Notes: generated by a model from the letters alone, not told the origin. DNA of 64,000 nt from Neisseria dentiae (GCF_024580525.1 NZ_JANIKQ010000003.1:1-64000), one strand, 5' to 3'; numbered from the stretch's first letter, positions 36,094 to 44,824 are shown. Numbers and translations are program-made.

Positions 36094-36121
36094 AGGCCGT
36101 CTGAAACGTTTCAGACGGCCT
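36094..36121. terminator. AG-DUS terminator downstream of the alcohol dehydrogenase
   Basis: AG-DUS 36094-36105 and complement 36110-36121 with a 4-nt loop lie 36 bp beyond the dehydrogenase stop (- strand). Confidence 0.6.
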
Positions 36122-36157
36122 GTATTATTTAGAAGCTTAAACAATCGGTCCGGTTAA

Positions 36158-37303
36158 TCAAGCCGGGTCGAAAGCGGCACGGAAGATGCCGATAATCTGC
36201 TCTTTGTTGGCTTGAATCGGGTTGGTGAAACCGCAAACGTCTTTCAGCGAGTTTTCGGCCAATACGTCGAAGTCTTCTTCTTTCACGCCCAATTCTTTCA
36301 GCGATTTCGGAATGCCGACGATACGCGCCAGTTTGGTAATGGCGTCGATAACATCCAGTCCGGCCAAATCGGGGTTGTTTTTGCCCAAAATCGTGCCGAT
36401 TTCATCCAAACGCGCTTTGGCGGCCTGTTGGTTGAAGCGTTCTACGTGGGGCAGCAGCAAAGCGTTGCAGACGCCGTGCGGCAGGTCGTAGAAACCGCCC
36501 AATTGGTGCGCCATGGCGTGCACATAACCGAGCGAAGCGTTGTTGAACGCCATGCCCGCCATAAACTGCGCATAGGCCATTTGTTCGCGCGCCTCTTTGT
36601 TTTTCGGGTCGCTCACGGCTGTGGGCAGGTAGCGGGCGATCAGCTCGATGGCTTTCACGGCCACGGCATCGGTAATCGGCGAAGCGGCGGTGGAAACATA
36701 GGCTTCTACGGCGTGGGTAAGCGCGTCCATACCGGTGGCAGCGGTGAGGGGGGCAGGCATACCTTCCATCAGGGCGGGTTCGTTCACCGACAACAGCGGG
36801 GTAACGTGTTTATCGACGATGGCCATTTTCACATGGCGGGTTTCGTCGGTGATGATGGTGAAACGGGTCATTTCCGAAGCCGTGCCGGCGGTGGTGTTGA
36901 TGGCCACCAGCGGGATTTGCGGTTTTTTGGATTTATCCAAACCTTCGTAGTCTTCGATTTTGCCGCCGTTGGCCGCCACGATGGCGATGGCTTTGGCCGC
37001 ATCGTGGGAAGAGCCGCCGCCCAAAGAAATCACGCAGTCGGCGCTGCTTTCTTTCAGTTTGGCCAAACCGGCATTCACATTGCTTACGGTGGGGTTGGGC
37101 TGTACTTGGTCGAATACGGCATAATCGATGCCTTTTTCTTTCAACAAGCCGCCGATTTGGTCGGCCACGCCCATTTTGCTCAAACCGCCGTCGGTTACGA
37201 TTAAGGCTTTTTTCAGGCCGAGCGCGGCAATCGCGTCCATCGCCTGAGCCAGCGCACCGGCGCCGATAATGTTTTGAACGGGCATGAAGAATTGTGTTGC
37301 CAT
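36158..37303 (-). CDS. Iron-containing alcohol dehydrogenase
   Basis: 381-residue family III (iron-type) alcohol dehydrogenase. The NAD-binding motif is [14 protein letters not shown] (residues ~95-108). Signature 1 is in [18 protein letters not shown]. Metal ligands lie in [14 protein letters not shown] and [18 protein letters not shown]. It resembles AdhB/YiaY-type enzymes that interconvert ethanol and acetaldehyde. Start ATG 37303 has AAGGAGCAC upstream; the frame is open 52 codons further but without a ribosome-binding site. Confidence 0.93.
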   Translation of the reverse strand: MATQFFMPVQNIIGAGALAQAMDAIAALGLKKALIVTDGGLSKMGVADQIGGLLKEKGIDYAVFDQVQPNPTVSNVNAGLAKLKESSADCVISLGGGSSHDAAKAIAIVAANGGKIEDYEGLDKSKKPQIPLVAINTTAGTASEMTRFTIITDETRHVKMAIVDKHVTPLLSVNEPALMEGMPAPLTAATGMDALTHAVEAYVSTAASPITDAVAVKAIELIARYLPTAVSDPKNKEAREQMAYAQFMAGMAFNNASLGYVHAMAHQLGGFYDLPHGVCNALLLPHVERFNQQAAKARLDEIGTILGKNNPDLAGLDVIDAITKLARIVGIPKSLKELGVKEEDFDVLAENSLKDVCGFTNPIQANKEQIIGIFRAAFDPA

Positions 37304-37510
37304 GGTAGTGCTCCTTATGTAGTTTGCAGATAATGAATCCGCCGATGTTGTATTTTTCTTAAACTGCCTGTACACCGACGTTGCCAAAAGTGCCACAAGG
37401 CGCCGGCGGCTGCAAGCTGCAAAACCACCCGCGCTTGTTTTTTTATCGTTATTTTGCATATATTAAATATTAAAAACATATCTTCACTTTAATTGCTTTG
37501 TCTGTCAAAA

Positions 37511-37572
37511 AGGCCGTCTGAAAAGATTTCAACCGCATCATGAACACGCTGCTGAATCTTTTCAGACGGCCT
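37511..37572. terminator. Long-arm DUS hairpin between pepP and the dehydrogenase gene
   Basis: Arms of 18 bp (37511-37528 and 37555-37572), each holding an AG-DUS plus AAGATT, enclose a 26-nt loop. It lies just beyond the pepP stop. Confidence 0.6.
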
Positions 37573-37593
37573 CAAGCAAACTGAAACCGTGCC

Positions 37594-38874
37594 TTATCCG
37601 CGCATGGTTTCTTCGATGGCCGCCACACTTTTCGGCGCGGCGGCGGTGTAGTTTTCGCAGCCGCTTTCCGTAACCAGCACGTTATCTTCGATGCGGATAC
37701 CGATATTGTGAAAACAGGCGGGGATATCGGCGGCGGCGGCGATATAAATGCCCGGCTCTACGGTGGTGCACATGCCTTCTCGCAGCAGCACCGGCCGGCC
37801 GCCGGCATCGTGCACGTCCAAGCCCACCCAATGCCCTAAACCATGCATATAGTAGCGTTTGAATGCGCCCGATTCGATATTGCCCTCCACCGTGCCCGCC
37901 AGCAGCTTGAAGTCGACCATGCCGCGCACGAGAATATTGAGGGCGGTTTGTTGGATGTCGGCCCAGACGGCTCCGGGTTTCACCGCAGCGATGGCGGCTT
38001 CGTTGGCCGCCAGCACCACTTCGTAAAGGTCTTTCTGCGCACCGCCAAACCTGCCGTTTACAGGAAAAGTGCGGGTAATATCGCCGGCATAGCCCTCGTA
38101 TTCCGCACCGGCGTCAACCAGCAGCAAATCACCGTTTTGCAGTATGTCTTTGTTGGCGGTGTAGTGCAGGCAGCAGGCATTTTTACCGCCTGCCACGATG
38201 CTGGCATAAGCGGGAAAACGCGCACCGCGGCGCATGAATTCGTGCAGCAGTTCGGCCTCGATATGCAGCTCGCTGATGCCGGGCCGGGTTTTCTGCATCG
38301 CGCGGATATGTGCGGCCGCACTGATTTTGCCCGCCGTTTTCAGCAGGTCGGTTTCATGCCGGTCTTTAATCAGGCGCATTTCGTCCAAACACACCGCCAG
38401 ATTTTCAACCGCCGCACTGTTTTTTATTTTCTGCCAATGCCTAACCAATGCCTGCTCCGCTGCGCCGCCCTCTTCCGGCAGCACAAACAGGCGTTGCGCA
38501 TTTTGCAGGATTTTCGGCATCTGTTCCCGCCAGGTTGCTATGCTGTACGCCGCATCCATGCCGAATGCTTCGCACGCGACATCCGCCCCGTAACGGAAGC
38601 CTTCCCATATTTCGCTCAAATCGTCTTTATCGCGGCAGAATAACACGGCGGTTTGCGCCGATCCGTCGAGCACCAGCACCGATTCCGGCTCGGGAAAGCC
38701 CGTCAAGTAATGGAAATAACTGTTTTGGCGGTAGGGAAAAAACGTATCATTGCTGCGGCGCTGCTCGGGTGCGGCAAACAACACCGCCACGCTGCCGCTG
38801 CCGATTTGCCCAAGCAAACGGCGGCGGCGTTCGGCAAACGGAGTCATGTTTGGCTTTCTGTCGAAATAAAACAT
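37594..38874 (-). CDS. pepP: Xaa-Pro aminopeptidase (aminopeptidase P)
   Basis: 426 residues. The N-terminal AMP_N domain (residues ~10-140, ERRRRLLGQIGSGSVAVLFAAPEQRRSNDTFFPYRQNS) precedes the creatinase-fold catalytic domain. Dinuclear metal ligands are visible in LLLVDAGAEYEGYAGDITRTFPVNG (two Asp), YMHGLGHWVGLDVHD (His), CTTVEPGIYI (Glu) and GIRIEDNVLVTE (Glu). It removes N-terminal residues preceding proline. The start may be ATG 38874 or 38847. Confidence 0.93.
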   Translation of the reverse strand: MFYFDRKPNMTPFAERRRRLLGQIGSGSVAVLFAAPEQRRSNDTFFPYRQNSYFHYLTGFPEPESVLVLDGSAQTAVLFCRDKDDLSEIWEGFRYGADVACEAFGMDAAYSIATWREQMPKILQNAQRLFVLPEEGGAAEQALVRHWQKIKNSAAVENLAVCLDEMRLIKDRHETDLLKTAGKISAAAHIRAMQKTRPGISELHIEAELLHEFMRRGARFPAYASIVAGGKNACCLHYTANKDILQNGDLLLVDAGAEYEGYAGDITRTFPVNGRFGGAQKDLYEVVLAANEAAIAAVKPGAVWADIQQTALNILVRGMVDFKLLAGTVEGNIESGAFKRYYMHGLGHWVGLDVHDAGGRPVLLREGMCTTVEPGIYIAAAADIPACFHNIGIRIEDNVLVTESGCENYTAAAPKSVAAIEETMRG

Positions 38875-38899
38875 CGGTTAATTTCACGGCCTGATTTTT

Positions 38900-39301
38900 T
38901 CAGACGGCCTTATCGGCGTTAAGCGGTTTTTTAACCACACGTTTGGCTGAAGAAACCCTGTCAGCCAGCCACAGCGCCGCGCACGCGCCGAGCACATCGG
39001 CCAAACCGTCGGCAATGCTGCCTTCGCGCGTGCGGGTAAATAAAGCCTGTGCGGTTTCGCTGCCCGCAGCGGCCAACACGGCCAACACAAACAGCAACCG
39101 GTAAGGCACGGCGAGGCGGTCTTGCATAAAGGCTTTGGCCAACAGCCAAAACTGGGCGAAAAACAACGCGAAATGCGCCACTTTGTCGAAATGGGCAAAC
39201 GGCGGTGCGCCGCCGTCGGACTCTCTGAACAGCAGCGAATACACCGCTGCGATAAACCATAATACGGCAAACAGCACGAAACGGTTATTGGGCATCCGCA
39301 T
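38900..39301 (-). CDS. VanZ-like membrane protein
   Basis: 133 residues from ATG 39301 (MRMPNNRFVLFAVLWFIAAVYSLLF) with about four hydrophobic helices. The pattern AHFDKVAHFALFFAQFWLLA and SETAQALFTRTREGSIADGLADVLGACAAL fits the VanZ family. It overlaps the upstream gene by one base in a TGATG stop-start, so the two are coupled. Function in Neisseria unknown. Confidence 0.75.
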   Translation of the reverse strand: MRMPNNRFVLFAVLWFIAAVYSLLFRESDGGAPPFAHFDKVAHFALFFAQFWLLAKAFMQDRLAVPYRLLFVLAVLAAAGSETAQALFTRTREGSIADGLADVLGACAALWLADRVSSAKRVVKKPLNADKAV

Positions 39302-39507
39302 CAAAGCGCCTCCTCTTCCAACCAGATTCGGCAGGTTTGCGCCAACCGCTCGAATTTGCCGCCGCGCGCTTGCAGAATATCGCACCATAGCGCCACATCA
39401 TCGCGCGAAGGCGCTTCGTCCAAACTGCATTCGTAAAGCAGAAAATCCAGTGTTTCTGTCACCACGGCGGCGGATTCGGTGCGGATTAAATCTAAAACTG
39501 CCTGCAT
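39301..39507 (-). CDS. Small conserved hypothetical protein
   Basis: 68 residues from ATG 39507 (MQAVLDLIRTESAAVVTETLDFLLYECSLDEAPSRDDVALWCDILQ). It is acidic, helical and soluble. A further in-frame ATG at 39525 is possible. Its stop overlaps the VanZ-like start. No family recognised. Confidence 0.55.
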   Translation of the reverse strand: MQAVLDLIRTESAAVVTETLDFLLYECSLDEAPSRDDVALWCDILQARGGKFERLAQTCRIWLEEEAL

Positions 39508-39668
39508 AAGCACCCACTTAACCAATTTAGAATAATTGTAGAATTATAGCGTATAAGCCCGTATCCGCTAGATATATAAAGACTTTCAGACGGCCTCTGC
39601 GACAGCGTCTACTGTTTGTTCGCAATACAACATAAACGAACAAAACCGAACCGTCACAATCAACAGGC

Positions 39669-39761
39669 AAAAAAAATGCACACATTCGCAAGAATGTGTG
39701 CCAAGTCTACAAAGGAGAAATAGAGGAGAAACTATCAACTGACTACTGAAATCAGTCAACG
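39669..39761 (-). ncRNA. Sibling small RNA 2 (NmsR/NgncR_162-163 type)
   Basis: The - strand has a sigma70 promoter TTGACT (39791-39796), a 17-bp spacer and CATAAT (39768-39773). The transcript (~93 nt, start ~39761) contains a 5' hairpin region, a single-stranded seed with two anti-Shine-Dalgarno motifs (TTTCTCCTC and TTTCTCCTTTG, complement of 39700-39731), and an intrinsic terminator with a 10-bp stem GCACACATTC/GAATGTGTGC and eight T. The layout matches the tandem Hfq-dependent sibling sRNAs of N. meningitidis and N. gonorrhoeae that shut down TCA/methylcitrate-cycle mRNAs. The match is from memory of that architecture, not from a search. Confidence 0.85.
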
Positions 39762-39767
39762 GGGAGA

Positions 39768-39796
39768 ATTATGCCGAAACGCCGCAACCGAGTCAA
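39768..39796 (-). promoter_or_regulatory. Promoter of sibling sRNA 2
   Basis: On the - strand TTGACT at 39791-39796 and CATAAT at 39768-39773 are 17 bp apart. Confidence 0.85.
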
Positions 39797-39960
39797 TTAT
39801 TCCGCTTATTTTATTTTGCAATCCGGGCATTTTATTTTTGCTATGTATCCGCATGCACACACTGCCGGCGCATTTGGAAAACCTTGCCCGTTTTGCCGCC
39901 CGATACGAACTCTTCCGAAACCGCTTCCGGCATTTGGTTTCGCAAGCGAATCTTACAGAC

Positions 39961-40052
39961 AAAAAAATGCGCATATCCGGTTAAGGTATGCGCCAAGTCT
40001 ACAAAGGAGAAATAGAGGAGAAAACATCAAGCTGCACATTGCAACCTGATGT
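39961..40052 (-). ncRNA. Sibling small RNA 1 (NmsR/NgncR_162-163 type)
   Basis: Promoter TTGACT (40080-40085), 17-bp spacer and CATAAT (40057-40062), identical hexamers to the sibling. The ~92-nt RNA begins with a 12-bp hairpin (ACATCAGGTTGC / GCAGCTTGATGT, two wobble pairs). Next comes the same 32-nt seed segment (complement of 39992-40023), then terminator stem GCGCATA/TATGCGC plus seven T. The seed is identical between siblings, while the hairpins differ in sequence but keep pairing. Confidence 0.88.
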
Positions 40053-40056
40053 GCGT

Positions 40057-40085
40057 ATTATGCTGATTTGCAGTAAGGCAGTCAA
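40057..40085 (-). promoter_or_regulatory. Promoter of sibling sRNA 1
   Basis: On the - strand TTGACT at 40080-40085 and CATAAT at 40057-40062 are 17 bp apart, the same hexamers as the sibling promoter. Confidence 0.88.
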
Positions 40086-40190
40086 ATATTTTTTCGGATT
40101 CTGTTCGTTTGATGTTGCAAAGGCAACACAAAGCATGAATTTTCCGCTTGCGATGTTCGGTTTGTGTTCGGTTAGATGCAACCTGGGCTT

Positions 40191-41057
40191 TCAGACGGCC
40201 TGTTCGCCGTCTTCAAACACGCCCAATGCCTGCCAGACTTTTACCGCATCGGCGGTGGCTTTTACATCGTGCACGCGCAGAATCTGCGCGCCGCGCGCCG
40301 CAGCCGCCAACGCCGCCGCCACGCTGCCGTGTATGCGTGCCGCAGCGTCGGCTTCGCCCGTCAGCTCGCCTATCATGCTCTTGCGCGACACGCCGATCAG
40401 CAGTGGCAGGCCGGTTTGCTGCATCAGGCTGCGCAAATGCCGCATCAGCGCGGTGTTGTGTTGCAGGTTTTTGCCGAAACAGAAACCCGGGTCGAGAATG
40501 ATGCGTTCTCGGGCGATGCCTGCTGCGGTGCAAACTGCCGTGCGCCCGTTGAGATAGCGTGCCACTTCAACCACAACATCTTGATATTGCGGGTTGTTTT
40601 GCATAGTAGCGGGCAGTCCCTGCATATGCATCAGGCAGATGCCCGTGGCGGGCTGCTGCGCCAGCAATTCTACTGCGCCGTCGTCGCTCAGGGCGGATAC
40701 ATCGTTGATAATGTCCACCCCGCCCTGCTCCAGCGCCCGCCGCATCACCGCCGTGCGGCGGGTATCCAAACTCACGGGCACGTTCCACGAGGCCAGCTCT
40801 TTGAGCACCGGTGCCACCCGCGCCCATTCAGTTTCGGGAGGTACATAATCCGCCCCGGGGCGGGTGGATTCGCCGCCGATGTCGAGAATGTCGGCACCTT
40901 CCCGCAACAGCCGCTCCGCGTGGTTTAAAGCGGTGCGGACGTTTTGCGAATAGGCGCCGCCGTCGGAAAACGAATCGGGCGTCAGGTTGACGATGCCCAT
41001 GATTTTCGGCTGCGACAAATCAATGTTGAAGCGGCCGCTCTGCCAGTGTGTGTTCAT
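40191..41057 (-). CDS. folP: Dihydropteroate synthase
   Basis: 288-residue TIM-barrel enzyme of folate synthesis that joins p-aminobenzoate to dihydropterin pyrophosphate; it is the sulfonamide target. Motifs are [16 protein letters not shown] (pterin/phosphate loop), [35 protein letters not shown] and [24 protein letters not shown]. Start ATG 41057 ([15 protein letters not shown]). The last codons (AV stop) come from an uptake sequence at its 3' end. Confidence 0.95.
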   Translation of the reverse strand: MNTHWQSGRFNIDLSQPKIMGIVNLTPDSFSDGGAYSQNVRTALNHAERLLREGADILDIGGESTRPGADYVPPETEWARVAPVLKELASWNVPVSLDTRRTAVMRRALEQGGVDIINDVSALSDDGAVELLAQQPATGICLMHMQGLPATMQNNPQYQDVVVEVARYLNGRTAVCTAAGIARERIILDPGFCFGKNLQHNTALMRHLRSLMQQTGLPLLIGVSRKSMIGELTGEADAAARIHGSVAAALAAAARGAQILRVHDVKATADAVKVWQALGVFEDGEQAV

Positions 41058-41113
41058 CGGTTGTTGTCTCGGTGAAAGCGGCGGCTTGCCGCACAAAATA
41101 TTTTCAGACGGCC

Positions 41114-41302
41114 TAGGGAGTGTAGTCAGAAGGCTTGTGAAGCGGTTTTTTGAGGAAAAATCCGCAGATGCAAGGCAAAAAGCACAGCAAGATTGGACAT
41201 CTTGCGAGCATTTTAGCTTCGCAAGTCCGCTACGCTACCTAACGCCGCAGGTGCGGATTTTAACCAAAAATACCGCCGCAACGCGGTCGACTACACTCCC
41301 TA
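41114..41302. mobile_element. TA-flanked miniature element, copy 3 (best preserved)
   Basis: 189 bp with TA at both ends and termini GGGAGTGTAGTC / GACTACACTCCC. The interior matches copy 1 at almost every base. It lies between folP and the DUF2788 gene and probably forms an extended hairpin. No coding capacity. Confidence 0.85.
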
Positions 41303-41313
41303 ACCCGTCTGTT

Positions 41314-41520
41314 TTATTTCGACAATACGAAAAATTCGATCAATACGTTTTTGAAAATAAAGCCGAACACGCCCAGCCCCAAAACCAAAAACAGAATAAA
41401 CATACCGAATTTGCCGGCTTTCGATTCCTTGCCCAAGTTCCAAACGATGAAACCGAGAAACACCACCAAGCCGGTCAGGCAGATTTTCAGCGCCCAATCG
41501 GCAAATACTGCTTCATCCAT
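41314..41520 (-). CDS. DUF2788 small membrane protein
   Basis: 68 residues with two hydrophobic helices. The pattern MDEAVFADWALKICLTGLVVFLGFIVWNLGKESKAGKFGMFILFLVLGLGVFGFIFKNV is characteristic of DUF2788 across beta- and gamma-proteobacteria. Function unknown. AAAAGGTAAA precedes ATG 41520. Confidence 0.88.
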   Translation of the reverse strand: MDEAVFADWALKICLTGLVVFLGFIVWNLGKESKAGKFGMFILFLVLGLGVFGFIFKNVLIEFFVLSK

Positions 41521-41575
41521 ATTTTTACCTTTTTGTTTTTTTCAGACGGCTCTTACAAACAGGCCGTCTGAAAAC

Positions 41576-42745
41576 TTATGCCAGCGCCTGTTTCAAATCG
41601 GCAATCAAATCCTGCATGTTTTCCAAACCCACCGACAAACGCAGCAGGCCGGGCTGTATGCCGGATTCGAGTTTCGTTTCGGGTGCCATTCTGCCGTGTG
41701 TGGTAGTCCACGGATGGGTGATGGTGGAACGCACGTCGCCCAAGTTGGCGGTTTTCGAGAACACTTTGGCCGAATCGATTACCTTCCAAGCCGCTTCCTG
41801 ACCGCCTTCCACTTCAAAGGCCACCACGATGCCGCCGCTGCTTTGCTGTTTGCGCGCCAATTGCGCCTGCGGGTGATCGTCGAAACCTGCATAATGCACC
41901 GCCTTCACCTGCGGCTGGGTGCGCAGCCACGCCGCCACCTGCGCCGCGTTGGCCGCCTGTTTTTCCATGCGCACAAACAGGGTTTCCACACCGCTGAGCA
42001 ACACCCATGCGTTAAACGGCGACAGCGATACGCCCGCCGAATTCACATACAGGGCGATTTCTTTAATCAGCTCGTTCCGCCCCGCAATGATGCCGCCGAG
42101 CACCCTGCCCTGGCCGTCTATGCCTTTGGTGGCCGACTGCACCGACAAATCGGCGCCGAAGCGCAAAGGCTGTTGGATGGCGGGCGTGCAGAAACTGTTG
42201 TCCACCACCAAAAGCGCGCCCGCTTCATGGGCAATGGCGGCCAAGGCCTCGAGATCGGCCACTTCGTTTAGGGGGTTGGACGGCGTTTCGAGAAACAGCA
42301 TTTTGGTGTTCGGTTTCACCGCCGCGCGCCATTCGTTTATATCGGTTTGCGACACCAGCGTTACTTCGATGCCGAATTTCGACACGATGCCGCCGATAAA
42401 GCCCGCCGTGGTGCCGAACAGGCTGCGGCTGGCAATCAGATGGTCGCCCGCTTTCATAAAGGTAAAAAACGCCGCCTGAATCGCCGCCATGCCCGTGGCG
42501 GTGGCGATGCCGCTTTCGCCCGCCTCCAAAACGGCCACGCGCTGCTGGAACGCCGACACGGTGGGGTTGGCGGTGCGCGAATAAGTGTAGCCTTCCACTT
42601 CTTTGGCAAACAGCGCCGCACCATGCGCCGCGCTGTCGAACTTGAAGCTGCTGGTTAAAAACAGGGCCTGGTTGTGTTCGTTATATTCGGTTTGGCTTTT
42701 CGCGCCGCGTATCGCCAGCGTTTCGGGGTGTAATTTATCGCTCAT
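41576..42745 (-). CDS. metZ: O-succinylhomoserine sulfhydrylase
   Basis: 389-residue Cys/Met-metabolism PLP enzyme. Motifs are YTYSRTANPTVSAFQQRVAVLEAGE, ATGMAAIQAAFFTFMKAGDHLIASRSLFGTT, VVDNSFCTPAIQQPLRFGADLSVQSATKGIDGQGRVLGG (PLP lysine) and DVRSTITHPWTTTHGRM. The subfamily (MetZ rather than MetB/MetC) fits the SATKGIDGQGR and N-terminal PETLAIRGAKSQTEYNEHN sequences. It makes homocysteine directly from sulfide. ATG 42745 is chosen; the frame upstream lacks a ribosome-binding site. Confidence 0.93.
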   Translation of the reverse strand: MSDKLHPETLAIRGAKSQTEYNEHNQALFLTSSFKFDSAAHGAALFAKEVEGYTYSRTANPTVSAFQQRVAVLEAGESGIATATGMAAIQAAFFTFMKAGDHLIASRSLFGTTAGFIGGIVSKFGIEVTLVSQTDINEWRAAVKPNTKMLFLETPSNPLNEVADLEALAAIAHEAGALLVVDNSFCTPAIQQPLRFGADLSVQSATKGIDGQGRVLGGIIAGRNELIKEIALYVNSAGVSLSPFNAWVLLSGVETLFVRMEKQAANAAQVAAWLRTQPQVKAVHYAGFDDHPQAQLARKQQSSGGIVVAFEVEGGQEAAWKVIDSAKVFSKTANLGDVRSTITHPWTTTHGRMAPETKLESGIQPGLLRLSVGLENMQDLIADLKQALA

Positions 42746-42976
42746 CGGTATGCTTTCTCTGCTTGAAATAAAACCGCCCCGGAACGTGCGCACCGCCGGG
42801 CGGGAAACGGCAAACATTTTGCGCCTATTCGGCGCGGGTTTCAACCTTAAGGCCGTCTGAAAGAATATAAATTTCCGGTGGAAAAAAGCAAAATTTGCAA
42901 CAACCCATTTGATTATTTTTCATAACAAAATCATACATATATTTTACAAATATAAAAATAAAAATATAACACGTTG

Positions 42977-42996
42977 AAAAAAAAAAAAAAAAAAAA
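42977..42996 (+). repeat. 20-nt poly-A tract upstream of a surface-lipoprotein gene
   Basis: An uninterrupted run of 20 A lies 60 bp before ATG 43056 in a very AT-rich region (42880-43050). A tract this long is prone to slipped-strand length change. Its position near or within the promoter suggests possible phase-variable transcription (inference). The rest of 42746-43055 holds no gene. Confidence 0.8.
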
Positions 42997-43055
42997 TGAA
43001 ATAATTTTTACACAGCAACAGCATATGAATATTTCACCAACAAAGGACGTTGAAT

Positions 43056-43655
43056 ATGAAAAAACTTTTTATTATCGGTATTTCTTCTCTCTTACTTGCA
43101 GCCTGCGGAAGCGGCGGCGGCGGTTCCGGCGTTGCCGAAACACCTGACGGCACCCGTATCAATTTAAATCTGAGTGATAACGGCTTGGTGGGCGGGCAAA
43201 CCGAAGATGGCAAATTAGTGGGCTGGAATCAAGATTCATCTTTTTACGGCGCATGGATTAACAACAGCAACCAAGTTCAAGAGTTGCGTTATCAAGGTAC
43301 TTTAACCCCGGAAAAAGACATTCCCAACTCAGGAAAAGCCACCTACTACGGCAATGCCGTGCGCAACGACAGCCTTACCGGAAATATCATCACCGACGGC
43401 ACCAGCCGTGTTACGGTTGATTTTGGCAATAAAACCGTAAGCGGTGAAATTACCATGCCGGGCCTGCGCCGCGACATCACCCTTCATGAAGGCCGCTTAA
43501 GCGGTGCCCAATATTCAGGAAACGCAAGCGTTTTAGGCAATAGCAGCGGACGTTACGAAGGTGGTTTGTTTGGAGCCAATGCTGCCGAAACGGCAGGGGT
43601 AGTTAAATTCGACAACTCAAGTTTAGATACCGCATTCGGCGGAAAACGTTATTGA
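43056..43655 (+). CDS. Slam-dependent-type surface lipoprotein with TbpB-like barrel
   Basis: 199 residues. The lipoprotein signal MKKLFIIGISSLLLAAC is followed by a flexible GSGGGGSG linker. The C-terminal half is a beta-rich domain (TGNIITDGTSRVTVDFGNKTVSGEI ... GRLSGAQYSGNASVLG) ending with the TbpB/fHbp-type finishing motif GRYEGGLFGANAAETAGVVKF. Such lipoproteins are moved to the cell surface by Slam proteins and bind host factors (heme, hemoglobin, transferrin and others). No slam gene is in the window. AAAGGA lies 8 nt before ATG 43056. The ligand cannot be read from sequence. Confidence 0.8.
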   Translation: MKKLFIIGISSLLLAACGSGGGGSGVAETPDGTRINLNLSDNGLVGGQTEDGKLVGWNQDSSFYGAWINNSNQVQELRYQGTLTPEKDIPNSGKATYYGNAVRNDSLTGNIITDGTSRVTVDFGNKTVSGEITMPGLRRDITLHEGRLSGAQYSGNASVLGNSSGRYEGGLFGANAAETAGVVKFDNSSLDTAFGGKRY

Positions 43656-43686
43656 TAAATAAAACCAACCCAAAGGGAATTTATAA

Positions 43687-44106
43687 ATGAAACTCAAACA
43701 AATCTTCGCCGTTGGTGCAGCATCTTTAGTGTTGGCTGCCTGCGGCGCAACCGGTACGGCCTTTTCAGGCCTGGAAGCGCCCGCAGAAGGCCAAAGCAAA
43801 CTATATGTTTACCGCACAAAAGCACTCAAAGGCGGCGGCGTGCATTTTGACGTAAACGCCAACGATACCCGTATCGGCCATTTGCGCAACGGCGGCTATA
43901 TCAGCACGGAGTTGCCGCCCGGAAACTATGAAGTGTGGGCAAAAACCGAAGTGCGCCGCGGTGTTACCGTTCCGCTGCAAGCCAATGAAATCCAATGCGT
44001 TAAAGCCTCCGTTGGTTTCGGCGCATTTGTCGGCAGACCGAAGTTCCAACATGTTCCCTTAGAACAATGTAAAGCCGAAATCGCAGGAACGGTACGCAGC
44101 TTTTAA
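43687..44106 (+). CDS. DUF2846-type lipoprotein
   Basis: 139 residues. The signal MKLKQIFAVGAASLVLAAC has a clear lipobox. The mature domain (SKLYVYRTKALKGGGVHFDVNANDTRIGHLRNGGYISTELPPGNYEVWAKTE) matches the beta-sandwich DUF2846 pattern of a small PEGA-like domain. Function unknown. It starts 31 bp after the surface-lipoprotein gene with AAAGGGAAT upstream and is probably in one operon with it; a DUS terminator follows. Confidence 0.75.
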   Translation: MKLKQIFAVGAASLVLAACGATGTAFSGLEAPAEGQSKLYVYRTKALKGGGVHFDVNANDTRIGHLRNGGYISTELPPGNYEVWAKTEVRRGVTVPLQANEIQCVKASVGFGAFVGRPKFQHVPLEQCKAEIAGTVRSF

Positions 44107-44123
44107 TTTTTGATTTTTGAAAA

Positions 44124-44156
44124 AGGCCGTCTGAAAAATAGTTTTTCAGACGGCCT
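44124..44156. terminator. AG-DUS terminator after the DUF2846 lipoprotein
   Basis: AG-DUS 44124-44135 and complement 44145-44156 lie 17 bp after the stop. Confidence 0.65.
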
Positions 44157-44175
44157 TCAATAAAAAAGGAATACC

Positions 44176-44760
44176 ATGAAAATAACTTCACTCTTTATTC
44201 TGCCTTTTGTTTTGTTAACCAGCGCCTGTATCAGTGTTCAAACTTATACCTCATCCGAACACCAAAAATATCATAATAGTGATTTGAAAGTACCCGACTC
44301 TCCTTATCCGATTCGGCTTGAAACCGAATTTTTCCGCAACGGCAAACCTATTCCGGCAGCCTCTGCTGAATTATCACAAGCTGCGAAAGCTGCTTTGCAG
44401 AATACTAAAATCGCCGTGGTTCAACCCCGGGCAGAAAATACGCTGAAAATATCCGGCAATAATATTGCAGATATCAGCCAAGCAGCCGGACAAGGGGTTA
44501 AAACCGGATTAACATTAGGCTTATCAGGCAGCACCGTACAGGACAACTATCAATTTACCTGCAGCTATCTGAATAAAAACCAAGTATTGCTTTCTGAAAC
44601 TTACCCCCATGCCATTGTTTCCAATATCGGCAATAAAGCTCCGCCCCCGGGTTTAACCTATCGCGGCCCCATTCCTGTCGCTTTCAACACCGTTGTGTCC
44701 GACATTGTTACCAACTGTTTGGGCGATATTCAAAAAAACGGTTATTTGATCCAAAAATAA
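44176..44760 (+). CDS. Lipoprotein, hypothetical
   Basis: 194 residues. The signal MKITSLFILPFVLLTSAC gives lipid-modified Cys18. The mature part has no recognised family; it contains an amphipathic region (IADISQAAGQGVKTGLTLGLSGSTVQDNYQFTCSYLNKNQV), and the second half has two further Cys (FTCSY, TNCLGD) that could form a disulphide. AAAAAGGAATACC precedes the ATG. It is the third lipoprotein gene in a row. Confidence 0.65.
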   Translation: MKITSLFILPFVLLTSACISVQTYTSSEHQKYHNSDLKVPDSPYPIRLETEFFRNGKPIPAASAELSQAAKAALQNTKIAVVQPRAENTLKISGNNIADISQAAGQGVKTGLTLGLSGSTVQDNYQFTCSYLNKNQVLLSETYPHAIVSNIGNKAPPPGLTYRGPIPVAFNTVVSDIVTNCLGDIQKNGYLIQK

Positions 44761-44785
44761 TCTGGTTGAAACCAAGCTTACAGGC

Positions 44786-44824
44786 AGGCCGTCTGAAAAC
44801 GCTCTCTGTGTTTTCAGACGGCCT
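44786..44824. terminator. AG-DUS terminator
   Basis: AG-DUS 44786-44797 and complement 44813-44824 have a 15-nt loop. A lone TTTTGCAAAGGCCTC repeat end follows at 44833. Confidence 0.6.

Noticed and set aside
36212..37204. 330-codon + strand open frame opposite the alcohol dehydrogenase gene
   Set aside because: Its composition is His/Gly/Val-rich shadow coding from GC-rich DNA. The - strand protein has full family motifs and a ribosome-binding site.
39771..40557. Open frames on the + strand across the sRNA locus and the folP 3' part
   Set aside because: They lie antisense to two well-formed sRNA genes and to folP. Their putative starts fall in the -10 box or the shared seed segment, and the protein sequences look random.
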